Shown piece after piece: positions 35,270 to 43,588 of a DNA stretch of 64,000 bases (positions are counted from its first letter, which is position 1; every line of letters starts with the position of its first letter). Position numbers and translations under genes: made by a program. This DNA comes from CAVVYW01 sp963752605 (GTDB lineage: Bacteria > Actinomycetota > Thermoleophilia > Solirubrobacterales > 70-9), in the NCBI GenBank assembly GCA_963752605.1, contig CAVVYW010000005.1, positions 434,001 to 498,000 of the forward strand. The letters are read 5' to 3'. The notes under the pieces are model-generated. The model did not search any database. It was given only the letters and a program-made list of their open reading frames with translations, and had not been told where the DNA came from.

Positions 35270-35913
35270 CGGGTGCTCAGAACCGTCCCGGTGGACGGGA
35301 ACCCGAGCCGCGCCTTGGTGGCCGCGGTCAGGTCGAACTCCCGGTTGCCGGAGAACGGCCCGCGGTCGATCACCTGAACGCTCACGGAGCGCTTCCCGTA
35401 GCGGAGGGTGAGCCGCGTGCCGCAGGGCAGCGAACGGTTGGCGACGCCCAGCGTTCCGGGGCGAAGCGTCCCGCCGCAGGCCAGGGAGCCTCCGTAGAGG
35501 CCCGGGCCGTAGTAGGACGCGGCCGCGGAGCGATAGACGTTGATCCGCACGCGGCTCGAAGCGCCCTGCTCGGCCTCGGAGCCGCGGACGACCGCCCTCG
35601 CCGTGAAGACGCCGGCGTGCGGCGCGCGCCAGCGCGCGCGGAAGCCGCCGTCGTCCCGGGTGTGGACGGTCTTGACCTTGCGGTCGCCGACCTTGACGAC
35701 CACTGTCCGGCTACCGGCCGGAGTGACGCGCCCTCGAATCAGAGCCGTCTCCCCCGCCCTGACGTGGCGCTTGGCATCGAGCTTCACGCTCGGCTCGGGC
35801 GGCATCGAGTTGACGCCGACCGCGGCGGCCGTGAAGCCCATCATGGTCATCGTCGCTGCTGCGGGCAGCAGCGCAAGCGCGGCCCGCCTTCGCTTCCAGC
35901 GGAAGCGACGCAA
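35266..35913 (-). CDS. Secreted RlpA-like double-psi beta-barrel protein
   Basis: 215 residues. A basic N-terminus and hydrophobic stretch (RRAALALLPAAATMTMMGFTAAAV) indicate export. An Ig-like beta domain (SVKLDAKRHVRAGETALIRG) precedes the RlpA barrel: ASYYGPGLYGGSLACGGTLRP, SLPCGTRLTLRYGKRSV and VIDRGPFSGNREFDLT with the catalytic Asp. It should bind or cut peptidoglycan glycan strands. TTG 35913 follows AGGTGG. A c-di-AMP riboswitch precedes it, as for many actinobacterial wall hydrolases. Confidence 0.9.
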   Translation of the reverse strand: MRRFRWKRRRAALALLPAAATMTMMGFTAAAVGVNSMPPEPSVKLDAKRHVRAGETALIRGRVTPAGSRTVVVKVGDRKVKTVHTRDDGGFRARWRAPHAGVFTARAVVRGSEAEQGASSRVRINVYRSAAASYYGPGLYGGSLACGGTLRPGTLGVANRSLPCGTRLTLRYGKRSVSVQVIDRGPFSGNREFDLTAATKARLGFPSTGTVLSTR

Positions 35914-35930
35914 GTGAATCCACCTGCCTT

Positions 35931-36090
35931 CCTCTCTCGCCTACGGGGTTAGCTGTCGGGCTCGCGGCCCCGGCACGTCGTGTGCCATGCCGCTAAGGGC
36001 GGAACACCGCCCCATTCGCCCCCATCAATGCTGCGAGTGGGTCCCCCGCGCGCCCGATGTCCGTCAGGGTGCCTCGGCGAATCGTTTGAT
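35931..36090 (-). promoter_or_regulatory. c-di-AMP riboswitch (ydaO/yuaA class)
   Basis: Read on the minus strand, the 5' part has GGGGGACCCACTC, then GGGGGCGAAT, and near the 3' end GAGCCCGACAGCTAACCCCG followed by TAGGCGAGAGAGGA. These are the conserved blocks of the ydaO-yuaA aptamer, in the same order as in Streptomyces rpfA leaders. TTCGCC (about 36076-36081) can pair with GGCGA at the 3' end to close P1. The class turns genes off at high c-di-AMP. It ends about 18 bases before the rlpA-like start. Confidence 0.92.
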
Positions 36091-36132
36091 CCGTCGAACG
36101 CGGCAGGCTAGGTGCGCAAAAAAAGTGGGTGT

Positions 36133-36146
36133 GTGACGCGCGTCAC
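36133..36146. promoter_or_regulatory. CRP/FNR-like palindromic operator upstream of the WS/DGAT gene
   Basis: GTGACGCGCGTCAC is a perfect 14-base palindrome. Extended by one base each side it is TGTGA-N6-TCACT, very near the CRP consensus TGTGA-N6-TCACA. It lies 17 bases before the GTG start, so a bound factor there would more likely repress. The regulator is not identified. Confidence 0.6.
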
Positions 36147-36163
36147 TATGGGAAGATCGGTGC

Positions 36164-37621
36164 GTGAGCGACCGCCTGACCGGACTCGATTCCTCGTTCC
36201 TGCACCTGGAGAAGGACGGCGCGCACATGCACGTCGCCTCCACCACCCTGTTCGAGGGTCCCCCGCCCGACTACGTCGAGTTTCGGGACCACATCGGCTC
36301 GCGCCTTGACCGGGTCCCGCGCTTTCGCCAGAGGCTCCGCTTCGTCCCGTTCGGCCAGGGCCGCCCGATCTGGGTGGACGACCCCCACCTGAACCTCAAC
36401 TACCACGTCCGCCACACCTCGTTGCCGGCGCCGGGAAGCGAGGACCAGCTGAAGAAGCTGGCGTCGCGGATCTTCGCCCAGCAGCTAGACCGGTCCAAGC
36501 CGCTCTGGGAGCTCTGGCTGGTCGAGGGGCTCGAGGGAGGGCGCTTCGCGATCGTCGGCAAGACCCACCACTGCCTGGTGGACGGCGTCTCGGGGGTCGA
36601 CATCACAACCGTCCTCTTCGACGTGGAGAAGGACCAGGTAAGCCCATCGAGCCCCGCTGAGCCATGGGTCCCCGAGCCCGAGCCGACGGACTCACAGGTG
36701 CTCGCAGAGGCGCTGGTGGAGCGCGCCATCAGCCCGGGCGAGATCGTCCGCAGCGCCAGGCGGGTCCTGCGCGCGCCGAGGCGGGTCCTGCACAACGTCA
36801 CGGAGGCGCTCGCCGCCGCCGGCTCGTTCGCGTGGGCGGGCATCCACGCCCCGGACACGCCGTTCAACGCCGAGATCGGGCCTCACCGGCGCTTCGCCTG
36901 GGTGCACGCTCCCCTCGCCGGCTTCAAGCAGGTCAAGGACGAGCTCGGCGGGACGGTGAACGACGTGGTCCTCGCGGCAGTGACCGGCGCCCTGCGGCGC
37001 CACATGCGGGTCCGCGGGCACCCCACCGACGGCGTCGAGATCAAGGCGATGGTGCCGGTCAGCGTCCGCACCGCCGAGCAGAAGGGTGCGCTCGGAAATC
37101 AGGTCTCGGCGATGATGGCCCCGCTGCCGGTGTGGTGCGGGGATCCGGTCCGGCGGCTCCGTCTGATCACGCAGGCGATGGGCGACCTGAAGGACTCCAA
37201 GCAGGCCATGGGCGCGTCGCTGATGACCCGGATGGCGGACTTCGCCCCTCCGACGATCACCGGCCAGGCGGCGCGCCTCCAGGCCCGCCAGCGCTTCTTC
37301 AACCTGGTGGTCACCAACGTTCCCGGGCCCCAGTTCCCGCTCTACCTGATGGGGCGCCGGATGGAACGGATCTTCCCGATGGTGCCGCTGGCCAAGAACC
37401 AGGCGGTCTGCGTCGGCATCTTCAGCTACGACGGGCAGGTCAACTTCGGGCTGATCGGCGACTACGACTCGATGTCCGAGCTCGACGATCTCGCCGAGGA
37501 CCTCGAGGCCTCGATCGAGGAGCTGTTCGAGGCCGCCGGAGGCGGTGGCCTGCTGCGGCGATTCGTCCCGGGGACCGGCGACCGCGACGAGGTCGCCGCC
37601 CGCCAGAACGGCTCCGACTAG
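36164..37621 (+). CDS. Wax ester synthase / diacylglycerol O-acyltransferase (WS/DGAT)
   Basis: 485 residues. The N-terminal acyltransferase domain has LTGLDSSFLHLEKDGAHMHV and the catalytic HHxxxDG in GKTHHCLVDGVSGVD. The C-terminal DUF1298-type domain has LGNQVSAMMAPLPV, NLVVTNVPGPQFPLYLMG and VGIFSYDGQVNFGLIGDYD. It makes triacylglycerols or wax esters from acyl-CoA as storage lipid. GTG 36164. A CRP-like palindrome precedes it, which hints at carbon-status control. The stop shares CTAG with the deacetylase gene. Confidence 0.95.
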   Translation: MSDRLTGLDSSFLHLEKDGAHMHVASTTLFEGPPPDYVEFRDHIGSRLDRVPRFRQRLRFVPFGQGRPIWVDDPHLNLNYHVRHTSLPAPGSEDQLKKLASRIFAQQLDRSKPLWELWLVEGLEGGRFAIVGKTHHCLVDGVSGVDITTVLFDVEKDQVSPSSPAEPWVPEPEPTDSQVLAEALVERAISPGEIVRSARRVLRAPRRVLHNVTEALAAAGSFAWAGIHAPDTPFNAEIGPHRRFAWVHAPLAGFKQVKDELGGTVNDVVLAAVTGALRRHMRVRGHPTDGVEIKAMVPVSVRTAEQKGALGNQVSAMMAPLPVWCGDPVRRLRLITQAMGDLKDSKQAMGASLMTRMADFAPPTITGQAARLQARQRFFNLVVTNVPGPQFPLYLMGRRMERIFPMVPLAKNQAVCVGIFSYDGQVNFGLIGDYDSMSELDDLAEDLEASIEELFEAAGGGGLLRRFVPGTGDRDEVAARQNGSD

Positions 37622-38337
37622 GCCTCCTCGAGCGCTTCGAGCACGTCGGGCGCGAACGCGGCGGTGTGGTTGAGCCGCACGGCGTCTCCCCAGACCGGCT
37701 CGTCGAAGCGGGCTCGGACCATGCAGCGGGTCAGCGTCGCGAGGTCCTCCTTCCGCGCGAGGTCGTACTCGGAGCCCGAGTCCGGGTCGGGAAAGCCCGG
37801 ATGGACCACCCACTCGGTGACCCCGGGCGCCAGGCCCCGCAGCTCGGCGGGCTCGGCGGGCTCCGTGCCCCGCAGGCGGCCGATCACCGTGTCGGGCGTC
37901 GGGATGTTTCGCTCGCGCAGCCACTGGCGGTGGTCGGGGCTCACGGAGCGCACCGGGACCCCGATCTGCTGAGCGGCCACCAGCACGGGGGTCGCCAGCT
38001 CCGGCCGCGCGTGGCAGTGGTGGTGGCCGTCGATGAACGCCGGCCAGCGGCCGAAGACATCGACGAAGCGGTCGAGCTGAACGCGTAGCGCGGTGCGCGC
38101 GGGCCCTGCGCTCCGAGCCCCCCACCGCCCCACGAACTCGATGTGGAGACCGATCTCCACCCCGGTCTCGAGCAGCGGCTCGGGAACGCAGTATTCGCGC
38201 TCGACCATCGCACTCACCGAGTCCACGGCTCCGGCCGCCACCGCATCGAGGATGCCGCGGTTGTAGGTGGGCCAGTAGCCGTAGTCGTCGGCGGTGATCA
38301 CGAGGATCTTGCGCCCATTTCCCTGCTGGGGGGCCAT
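37618..38337 (-). CDS. ChbG/HpnK (YdjC) family carbohydrate deacetylase
   Basis: 239 residues. VITADDYGYWPTYNRGILDAV gives the metal-binding DD, EIGLHIEFVG the first His, and FIDGHHHCHARPEL and VVHPGFPDPDSG the remaining ligands. The family removes acetyl groups from N-acetylated sugars (chitooligosaccharides, hopanoid glycosides). ATG 38337. A TTGTACA palindrome sits 30 bases upstream, a candidate operator. Confidence 0.88.
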   Translation of the reverse strand: MAPQQGNGRKILVITADDYGYWPTYNRGILDAVAAGAVDSVSAMVEREYCVPEPLLETGVEIGLHIEFVGRWGARSAGPARTALRVQLDRFVDVFGRWPAFIDGHHHCHARPELATPVLVAAQQIGVPVRSVSPDHRQWLRERNIPTPDTVIGRLRGTEPAEPAELRGLAPGVTEWVVHPGFPDPDSGSEYDLARKEDLATLTRCMVRARFDEPVWGDAVRLNHTAAFAPDVLEALEEA

Positions 38338-38366
38338 TTCTTCTCCACATCATGGCCGACCGGGCT

Positions 38367-38382
38367 TTGTACAGATGTACAA
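38367..38382. promoter_or_regulatory. Palindromic operator candidate between the deacetylase and glnB genes
   Basis: TTGTACAGATGTACAA is a perfect 7-bp inverted repeat with a two-base spacer, 29 bases upstream of the ChbG-like start and about 118 bases upstream of glnB. The form fits a dimeric TetR/GntR-type repressor. It is more likely to act on the deacetylase gene. The remaining 38383-38500 holds no gene. Confidence 0.55.
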
Positions 38383-38500
38383 GGGCCCTGCTCGAATCCT
38401 GTACGGCCGTCCATTGCCCTCACTCCCCGGCGTCCGTTGAATCCCGCCGCAGTCACGTCCGCGGGTTCGTCCACCGCATTCCCGAGGGAGAGGAGAGGCT

Positions 38501-38869
38501 TTGAAGCTCGTGATCGGCATCGTGCGGCCTGAAAAGGCCAACGACGTACTGGAGGCGCTCTACCGCGCCGAGGTGCGCGGCGTCTCGATCAGCAGGGTCG
38601 AGGGCCACGGAGGCGAGCTCAACCGGGTGGAGACCTATCGAGGCACGACCGTCGAGGTCGGGCTCGAGGACAAGGTCCGCTTCGAGATCGGCGTCACGGA
38701 CCCGTTCGTGGAGCCGACGGTGAAGGCCATCGCGGACGGCGCGCGGACCGGAGAGGTCGGCGACGGGAAGATCTTCGTGGTGCCGGTCGAGAAGGTGGTT
38801 CGCATCAGGAGCGGCGAGACCGATGACGCCGCCGTGACCCCTGTTGACGGCTCGAAGGCGGGTGCATGA
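38501..38869 (+). CDS. glnB: P-II family nitrogen regulator with an altered T-loop
   Basis: 122 residues from TTG 38501 after GGAGAGGAG. The P-II fold is clear: KLVIGIVRPEKANDVLEAL, TGEVGDGKIFVVPVEKVVRIRSGE. T-loop length is normal, but Gln39 (2-oxoglutarate/Mg-ATP ligand) is Glu, Lys40 is Leu and the uridylylated Tyr51 is Val; Tyr46, Lys58 and the GDGKIF Lys90 remain. It overlaps amt in ATGA, so it most likely plugs this transporter, but it probably does not sense 2-oxoglutarate in the usual way. Confidence 0.92.
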   Translation: MKLVIGIVRPEKANDVLEALYRAEVRGVSISRVEGHGGELNRVETYRGTTVEVGLEDKVRFEIGVTDPFVEPTVKAIADGARTGEVGDGKIFVVPVEKVVRIRSGETDDAAVTPVDGSKAGA

Positions 38870-40185
38870 TGGACCTCACGCTCACCCCCATCCTCGCCCA
38901 GGCGACCGAGGTGGACACCGGCGACACCGCCTGGATGCTCGCCGCTACCGCGCTGGTCCTCTTCATGACGATTGGCCTCGGGCTCTTCTACGCGGGCCTG
39001 GTGCGCGCCAAGAACGCGCTCAACACCTTCATGATGTGCATCGCCTCGATCGCCATCGGCGGGCTCGTCTGGGCGGTGGTCGGCTACTCGCTCGCCTTCG
39101 ACGGCACCGGCGACCTGATCGGCGGCCTCAACTACGCGTTCCTGCACGACGTCACGTTCACGCCGTTCGGGGAGACGACGATCCCGCACCTGGTCTTCTT
39201 CGCGTTCCAGGGGACCTTCGCGATCATCACGCTGGCCCTCGTCTCGGGCGCCGTCGTCGAGCGGATGCGGTTCTCCGCCTTCTGCGTGTTCGGCGTGCTG
39301 TGGTCGATCTGCGTCTACGCAGTGCTCGCGCACTGGGGCTTCGGCGGCGGCTGGCTGTTCGAGGGCGGCACGCTGGACTTCGCGGGCGGTATCGCGGTCG
39401 AGATGTGCTCGGGCTTCTCCGCCCTGGCGGCCGCGCTCGTCGTCGGCGCGCGCAAGGACTACGGGCGTCAGGCGCTGCTTCCGCACAACTCGGTCCTGAT
39501 CCTGCTCGGTGCGGGAATCCTCTGGTTCGGGTGGTTCGGCTTCAACGGCGGTAGCGGCTTCGGCACCGGCGACGCCAGCGTCCTCGCCTTCACCAACACG
39601 CTGCTCTGCCCGGCGGCCGCCCTCGGCACCTGGATGCTGCTCGACGCGGTATTCGGACGCAAGGTGACGGCCGTCGGCGCCGCCACCTCGATCATCGTCG
39701 GCTGCGTCCTGATCACCCCCGCCGGCGGCTTCATCAGCCCGGGCTGGGCGATCGCGCTCGGGATCGCCGGGGCGCTCCCGTGCTACGCCGTGATCCAGTT
39801 GCGGCCGCGCACGCGGGTCGACGAGACCCTCGACGTGCTCGCGGCCCACGGGGTCGCCGGATTCGTCGGCATCCTGTTCATCGGCTTCTTCGCGGAGGCC
39901 AATTGGAACGGGATCTCCGACGGCTGGGTCTACGGGAACTTCGACCAGTTCGTGGACCAGGCGAAGGCCGCTGTTGCTGCGCCCATCTACGCCTTCGTGG
40001 TGACATTCGTCTTGCTGAAGGTGATCAGTGTGGTCATGCCACTGCGCGCCAGCGAGTACGAGGAGGCGAAGGGCATGGACACGATCTACCACGGCGAGGA
40101 GGCCTACCCGACGGGCGAGGGCGCGATCCTCGTCTCGACGGAGGCAGGCGTCGAGGAGCGGGTACCGGTCAAGGACCCCGGCTAG
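38866..40185 (+). CDS. amt: Ammonium transporter (Amt) with Glu at the first twin-His position
   Basis: 439 residues and about 11 membrane helices. Motifs FYAGLVRAKNALNTFMM, FQGTFAIITLALVSGAVVERM, WFGWFGFNGGS and LAAHGVAGFVGILF are present. The pore normally has two His (H168 and H318 in E. coli AmtB). The second is kept in AAHGVAG. The first, normally in GGTVVHI, is Glu in GGIAVEM (codon 39400-39402). Some fungal Mep proteins (Mep1/Mep3 type) also have Glu there. ATG 38866 or 38869. Confidence 0.95.
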   Translation: MMDLTLTPILAQATEVDTGDTAWMLAATALVLFMTIGLGLFYAGLVRAKNALNTFMMCIASIAIGGLVWAVVGYSLAFDGTGDLIGGLNYAFLHDVTFTPFGETTIPHLVFFAFQGTFAIITLALVSGAVVERMRFSAFCVFGVLWSICVYAVLAHWGFGGGWLFEGGTLDFAGGIAVEMCSGFSALAAALVVGARKDYGRQALLPHNSVLILLGAGILWFGWFGFNGGSGFGTGDASVLAFTNTLLCPAAALGTWMLLDAVFGRKVTAVGAATSIIVGCVLITPAGGFISPGWAIALGIAGALPCYAVIQLRPRTRVDETLDVLAAHGVAGFVGILFIGFFAEANWNGISDGWVYGNFDQFVDQAKAAVAAPIYAFVVTFVLLKVISVVMPLRASEYEEAKGMDTIYHGEEAYPTGEGAILVSTEAGVEERVPVKDPG

Positions 40186-40241
40186 CTGCTACGGCGCTGA
40201 GACCGCTACTTGGGGGCTCCTGACGCGTTTTCAGGGCAGCG

Positions 40242-41259
40242 ATGAAGAAGGCTTGGTTGGCAGGACTGCTCGGGCTCACGGCGGCGCTACTTGCGGCGCC
40301 CCGGTGCGCTCGCCTCCAACGCGACGATCAGCGGCAACAACACGGTTCGCGTCACGGCGAGCGGCAGCCAGACGAATACCTTCTTCATCTCCTACGCATC
40401 CGGGACCGACACCTACCGGGTCTTCGACGCGACCTCCGATATCACCGCCAGCGGCACCTGCGTCGTGGTCGATTCCCGCAACGTGAACTGCCCCGGCGCG
40501 GGCATCAGGACCATCTCGGTGAACGCCGGCAACGGCAACGACACGATCACGATCGACCGGGCGACCGTCCGGGCCAGCATCGAGGGCGATCTGGAGGGAG
40601 ATGACGGCAACGACCTGATCAACGGCGGCACGGGGCTGGACGACATCAGCGGCGGCTCGAACCAGGACACGATCGATGGCCACGAGGGAGCCGACGACGT
40701 GAACGGGAACGGCAGCACCGACACCCTGCTCTACAGCCTCCGCTCCACTCCCGTCATCGTCACGATCGGCAGCGTCAACGCCAATGACGGCAACGAGCTG
40801 GACATGACCGGCGGTGCCCGCGACACGGTCCACGGCGACGTCGAGGTCGTCCTTGGCGGCACCGCCGGGGACACGCTGATCGGCGACTCCACCGGCGAGA
40901 CCCTGAACGGCGGCGAGGGCAACGACTCGTTGATCGGCAACAACGGCGGCGACACGCTGAACGGCTTCGGTGGCGCCGACTCGATCTTCGGAGGAAACGG
41001 TGACGACCTCGGCCTCGGCGGTGTCGGCAGCGACACCATCCTCGGGGGGCCGGACGAGGACCGGCTCAAGGGCGGCCCGGACAACGACTTCATCTGGGGC
41101 AAGAAGGGGTTCGACGTGCTGAAGGGCAAGGAAGGCAACGATCGCCTCAACGCCAAGGACGGTGCGCGCGACGGCGCGATCAACTGCGGCCCGGGCCCCA
41201 ATGGTCTCGAGGGCGCCACGCGCGACAAGAAGCAGGACCGGAAGCCGAAGAGCTGCTGA
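40242..41259 (+). pseudogene. Secreted RTX-like (hemolysin-type Ca-binding repeat) protein, frameshifted in the signal peptide
   Basis: ATG 40242 begins a clear signal peptide (MKKAWLAGLLGLTAALLAAP). The frame then shifts at about 40299-40303 (CCCCGG). Removing one base gives APGALASNATISGN and continues to the stop at 41259, about 338 residues. The body has aspartate/glycine nonapeptide repeats (GGEGNDSLIG, GGADSIFGGNGDD, GGPDEDRLKG), which bind Ca2+ as beta-rolls, and ends DRKPKSC. The shift is either a consensus error or a disabling mutation. Confidence 0.75.
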
Positions 41260-41260
41260 G

Positions 41261-41710
41261 TCAGGCGGCGTCCGCGAGCAGCACCCAGAACGGGTGCTCG
41301 CGTGGCGGGATCCGGGGCGGGACCCGCCGGTACTGGCGGCTCTCGGCCCAGCGCAGGTAGCCGCCGAGGCGGTTGGAGATCGACCGCCGGGTCGCGGGAG
41401 TGGGCTCGACGATGGCGTGCTCGAGCGCCCACAGCCAGGCGTTCGCCTCCGCCTCCAGCCGCGGCGCCGAGCGCCCGCGCCCGACCAGGTGCCCGATCTC
41501 GTGCAGGGCGACGAAGTAGGAGACCTGGCCGCGGATCGGCGGGATCGCGATCTCCCGCCTGCCGCCTCGCCAGCGGATCGCCCGCCCGCGAGAGGAGGAG
41601 CCGATCAGCTCGATCCCGTGCTCGCGGCAGAGCTGGGCGACGTGCGCCTCCATCACCTCCACCCCTCGCCGCCTGCGTGGCGGCGGCTCCTCGCGCCTGC
41701 TGCGGAACAT
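41261..41710 (-). CDS. Small HEIGH-motif metalloprotease-like protein (ImmA/IrrE-like)
   Basis: 149 residues. VSYFVALHEIGHLVGRGRS contains HExxH preceded by a hydrophobic helix, with a Glu-rich helix after (RLEAEANAWLWALEHA) that could give the third ligand. The size and the EAxAW motif resemble DUF955/ImmA domains, but no phage genes are nearby. There is no signal peptide. It converges with the RTX-like gene and diverges from nadE. Confidence 0.75.
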   Translation of the reverse strand: MFRSRREEPPPRRRRGVEVMEAHVAQLCREHGIELIGSSSRGRAIRWRGGRREIAIPPIRGQVSYFVALHEIGHLVGRGRSAPRLEAEANAWLWALEHAIVEPTPATRRSISNRLGGYLRWAESRQYRRVPPRIPPREHPFWVLLADAA

Positions 41711-41751
41711 CGCGTGCGGAGGCTAACCACGCTCCCGGCCATACTTGGGTC

Positions 41752-43518
41752 ATGGCGGAGTCCACTCACATGCGCCTCGCGCTCGCCCAGATCGACCCCA
41801 CCGTGGGCGACGTCGAGGGGAACGCAAATCTGATCTCCGAGCAGGTGGAGCGCGCCCGCGACGCCGGGGCCCAGCTCGTCGTGCTGCCCGAGCTGTGCCT
41901 CTCCGGCTATCCGCCCGAGGACCTGCTCTTCCGCCACGACTTCCTGGAGGAGGCCCGCGAGGCCCTGGACTCGCTCGCAGGCGAGATCGAGAGCATCGTC
42001 GCCCTGGTGGGCTATCCGGAGCGGATCGAGCAGCCGACGCCCGAGGAGCCCGACCCGGTGATCGACCCCCTCCCCCCTCCGGCCCACAACTCGCTCGCGG
42101 TGCTCGCCGACGGCGAGGTGATCGGGACCTACCGCAAGATCCACCTGCCCAACTACGGCGTCTTCGACGAGCGGCGCTATTTCGAGCCGGGCGCGGGCCC
42201 GGCGGTGCTCGAGCTCGACGGGGCGCCGATCGGCCTCAGCGTCTGCGAGGACCTCTGGATCCCCGGGACGCCCGAGCGCGAGGAGGCCGCGGCCGGTGCG
42301 CGCCTGATCGTCAACGCCTCCGCCTCCCCCTACGCGCGCCGCAAGGGCGACGCCCGCGAGCGGATGCTCACCGAGCGCGCCCGCTCGACCGGCGCGATCG
42401 TCGCCCTTTGCAACACCGTCGGGGGCCAGGACGAGCTGATCTTCGACGGGCGCAGCGTGGTCGTCTCGCCGAGGGGCGAGACGCTGGCGCGGGCGGCGGA
42501 GTTCGAGCCCGAGCTGCTGCTCTGCGACCTGCTGCTGCGGGCCGCCGAGCCCGCTGCCGAGGCCGCCGGTGTCGCGCTGATCGGTCCCGTCGAGACCGGG
42601 GCCCACGCCGAGGGAGAGGTGGAGCGGCGGCTCGCGGAGCCGCTCGAGCCCGAGGAGCGCGAGGTCTACGAGGCGCTCGTCACCGGAGTCCGCGACTACG
42701 TCGAGAAGAACGGCTTCGAGTCGCGTCGTGCTGGGGATCTCGGGCGGGATCGACTCCGCGCTGGTGGCCCTGGTCGCCGTCGACGCGCTCGGCCCGGAGC
42801 GGGTCAAGCTCGTGGTCATGCCCTCGCCGCACTCCGCGGACGAGACCCAGGCCGACGCGCGCGCGATCGCCGGGAACCTCGGGGCCGAGGTGATCGAGTT
42901 GCCGATCGCCGACCTGATGGACGACTACGAGCGGGCGCTCGCCGAGCGCTTCGAGGGAACGCGAGCCGGGCATCGCCGAGGAGAACCTGCAGGCCCGGAT
43001 CCGCGGCAACCTGGTGATGGCGCTCTCCAACAAGTTCGGCTGGCTGGTCCTGACCACCGGGAACAAGAGCGAGATGTCGGTCGGCTACGCGACGCTCTAC
43101 GGCGACATGGCGGGCGGCTTCGCGGTGCTGAAGGACGTCTGGAAGAACCTCGTCTATCGCCTGGTGCGCCATCGCAACGAGCGCGAGGGCCACGAGCTGG
43201 TGCCCGGCTCGGTGCTCGAGCGGGCGCCCTCGGCGGAGCTGCGGGCGGACCAGCTCGACGAGGACTCGCTCCCGCCCTACGACCTGCTCGACCGCATCCT
43301 CGAGGGCTACGTCGAGCGCGACGAGAGCCCCGACGAGCTGGTCGGCGCAGGGAATGCGCTCAGACGTGGTCGAGGACGTGGTCGCGCTGGTCGATCGGGC
43401 CGAGTACAAGCGCCGCCAGGCCCCGCCCGGCATCCGCATCTCCACCAAGGCGTTCGGGCGTGACCGCCGGATGCCGATCACGAACCGCTTCGCGGCCCGC
43501 CGCCCGCTGCCGCGCTAA
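41752..43518 (+). pseudogene. nadE: Glutamine-dependent NAD+ synthetase, broken by at least three frameshifts
   Basis: The N-terminal nitrilase-type glutaminase domain is intact to about 42720: VVLPELCLSGYPPEDLL (Glu), GTYRKIHLPNYGVFDE (Lys) and GLSVCEDLWIPG (Cys). The synthetase domain follows in other frames: VVLGISGGIDSALVALVAVD after a shift at about 42724, NLQARIRGNLVMALSNKFG after one at about 42962, and RSDVVEDVVALVDRAEYKRR after one at about 43352. Each shift leaves one surplus base. All catalytic blocks survive in order, so sequence error is more likely than decay of an essential gene. ATG 41752, TAA 43518. Confidence 0.85.
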
Positions 43519-43588
43519 GGGCCAGTTCGCTTCGGGTGTTCACGCCCGGGCGAGTTTGAAGTTCGCGGCGGGGGGGAAACGCAGTGAC

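Noticed and set aside
36150..36162. Shared regulatory element GGGAAGATCGGTG (also 54758-54770)
   Set aside because: Thirteen identical bases upstream of two genes is suggestive, but two copies in 64 kb without a consensus match is too weak to call a regulon.
38383..38410. tRNA T-arm at GCTCGAATCC
   Set aside because: No complementary flanking stem, acceptor or anticodon arm can be drawn. No tRNA was found in any gap.
41261..41710. Phage ImmA-type anti-repressor or toxin-antitoxin component
   Set aside because: The HExxH motif fits, but there is no HTH partner gene, phage gene or antitoxin nearby. Kept only as a metalloprotease-like protein.
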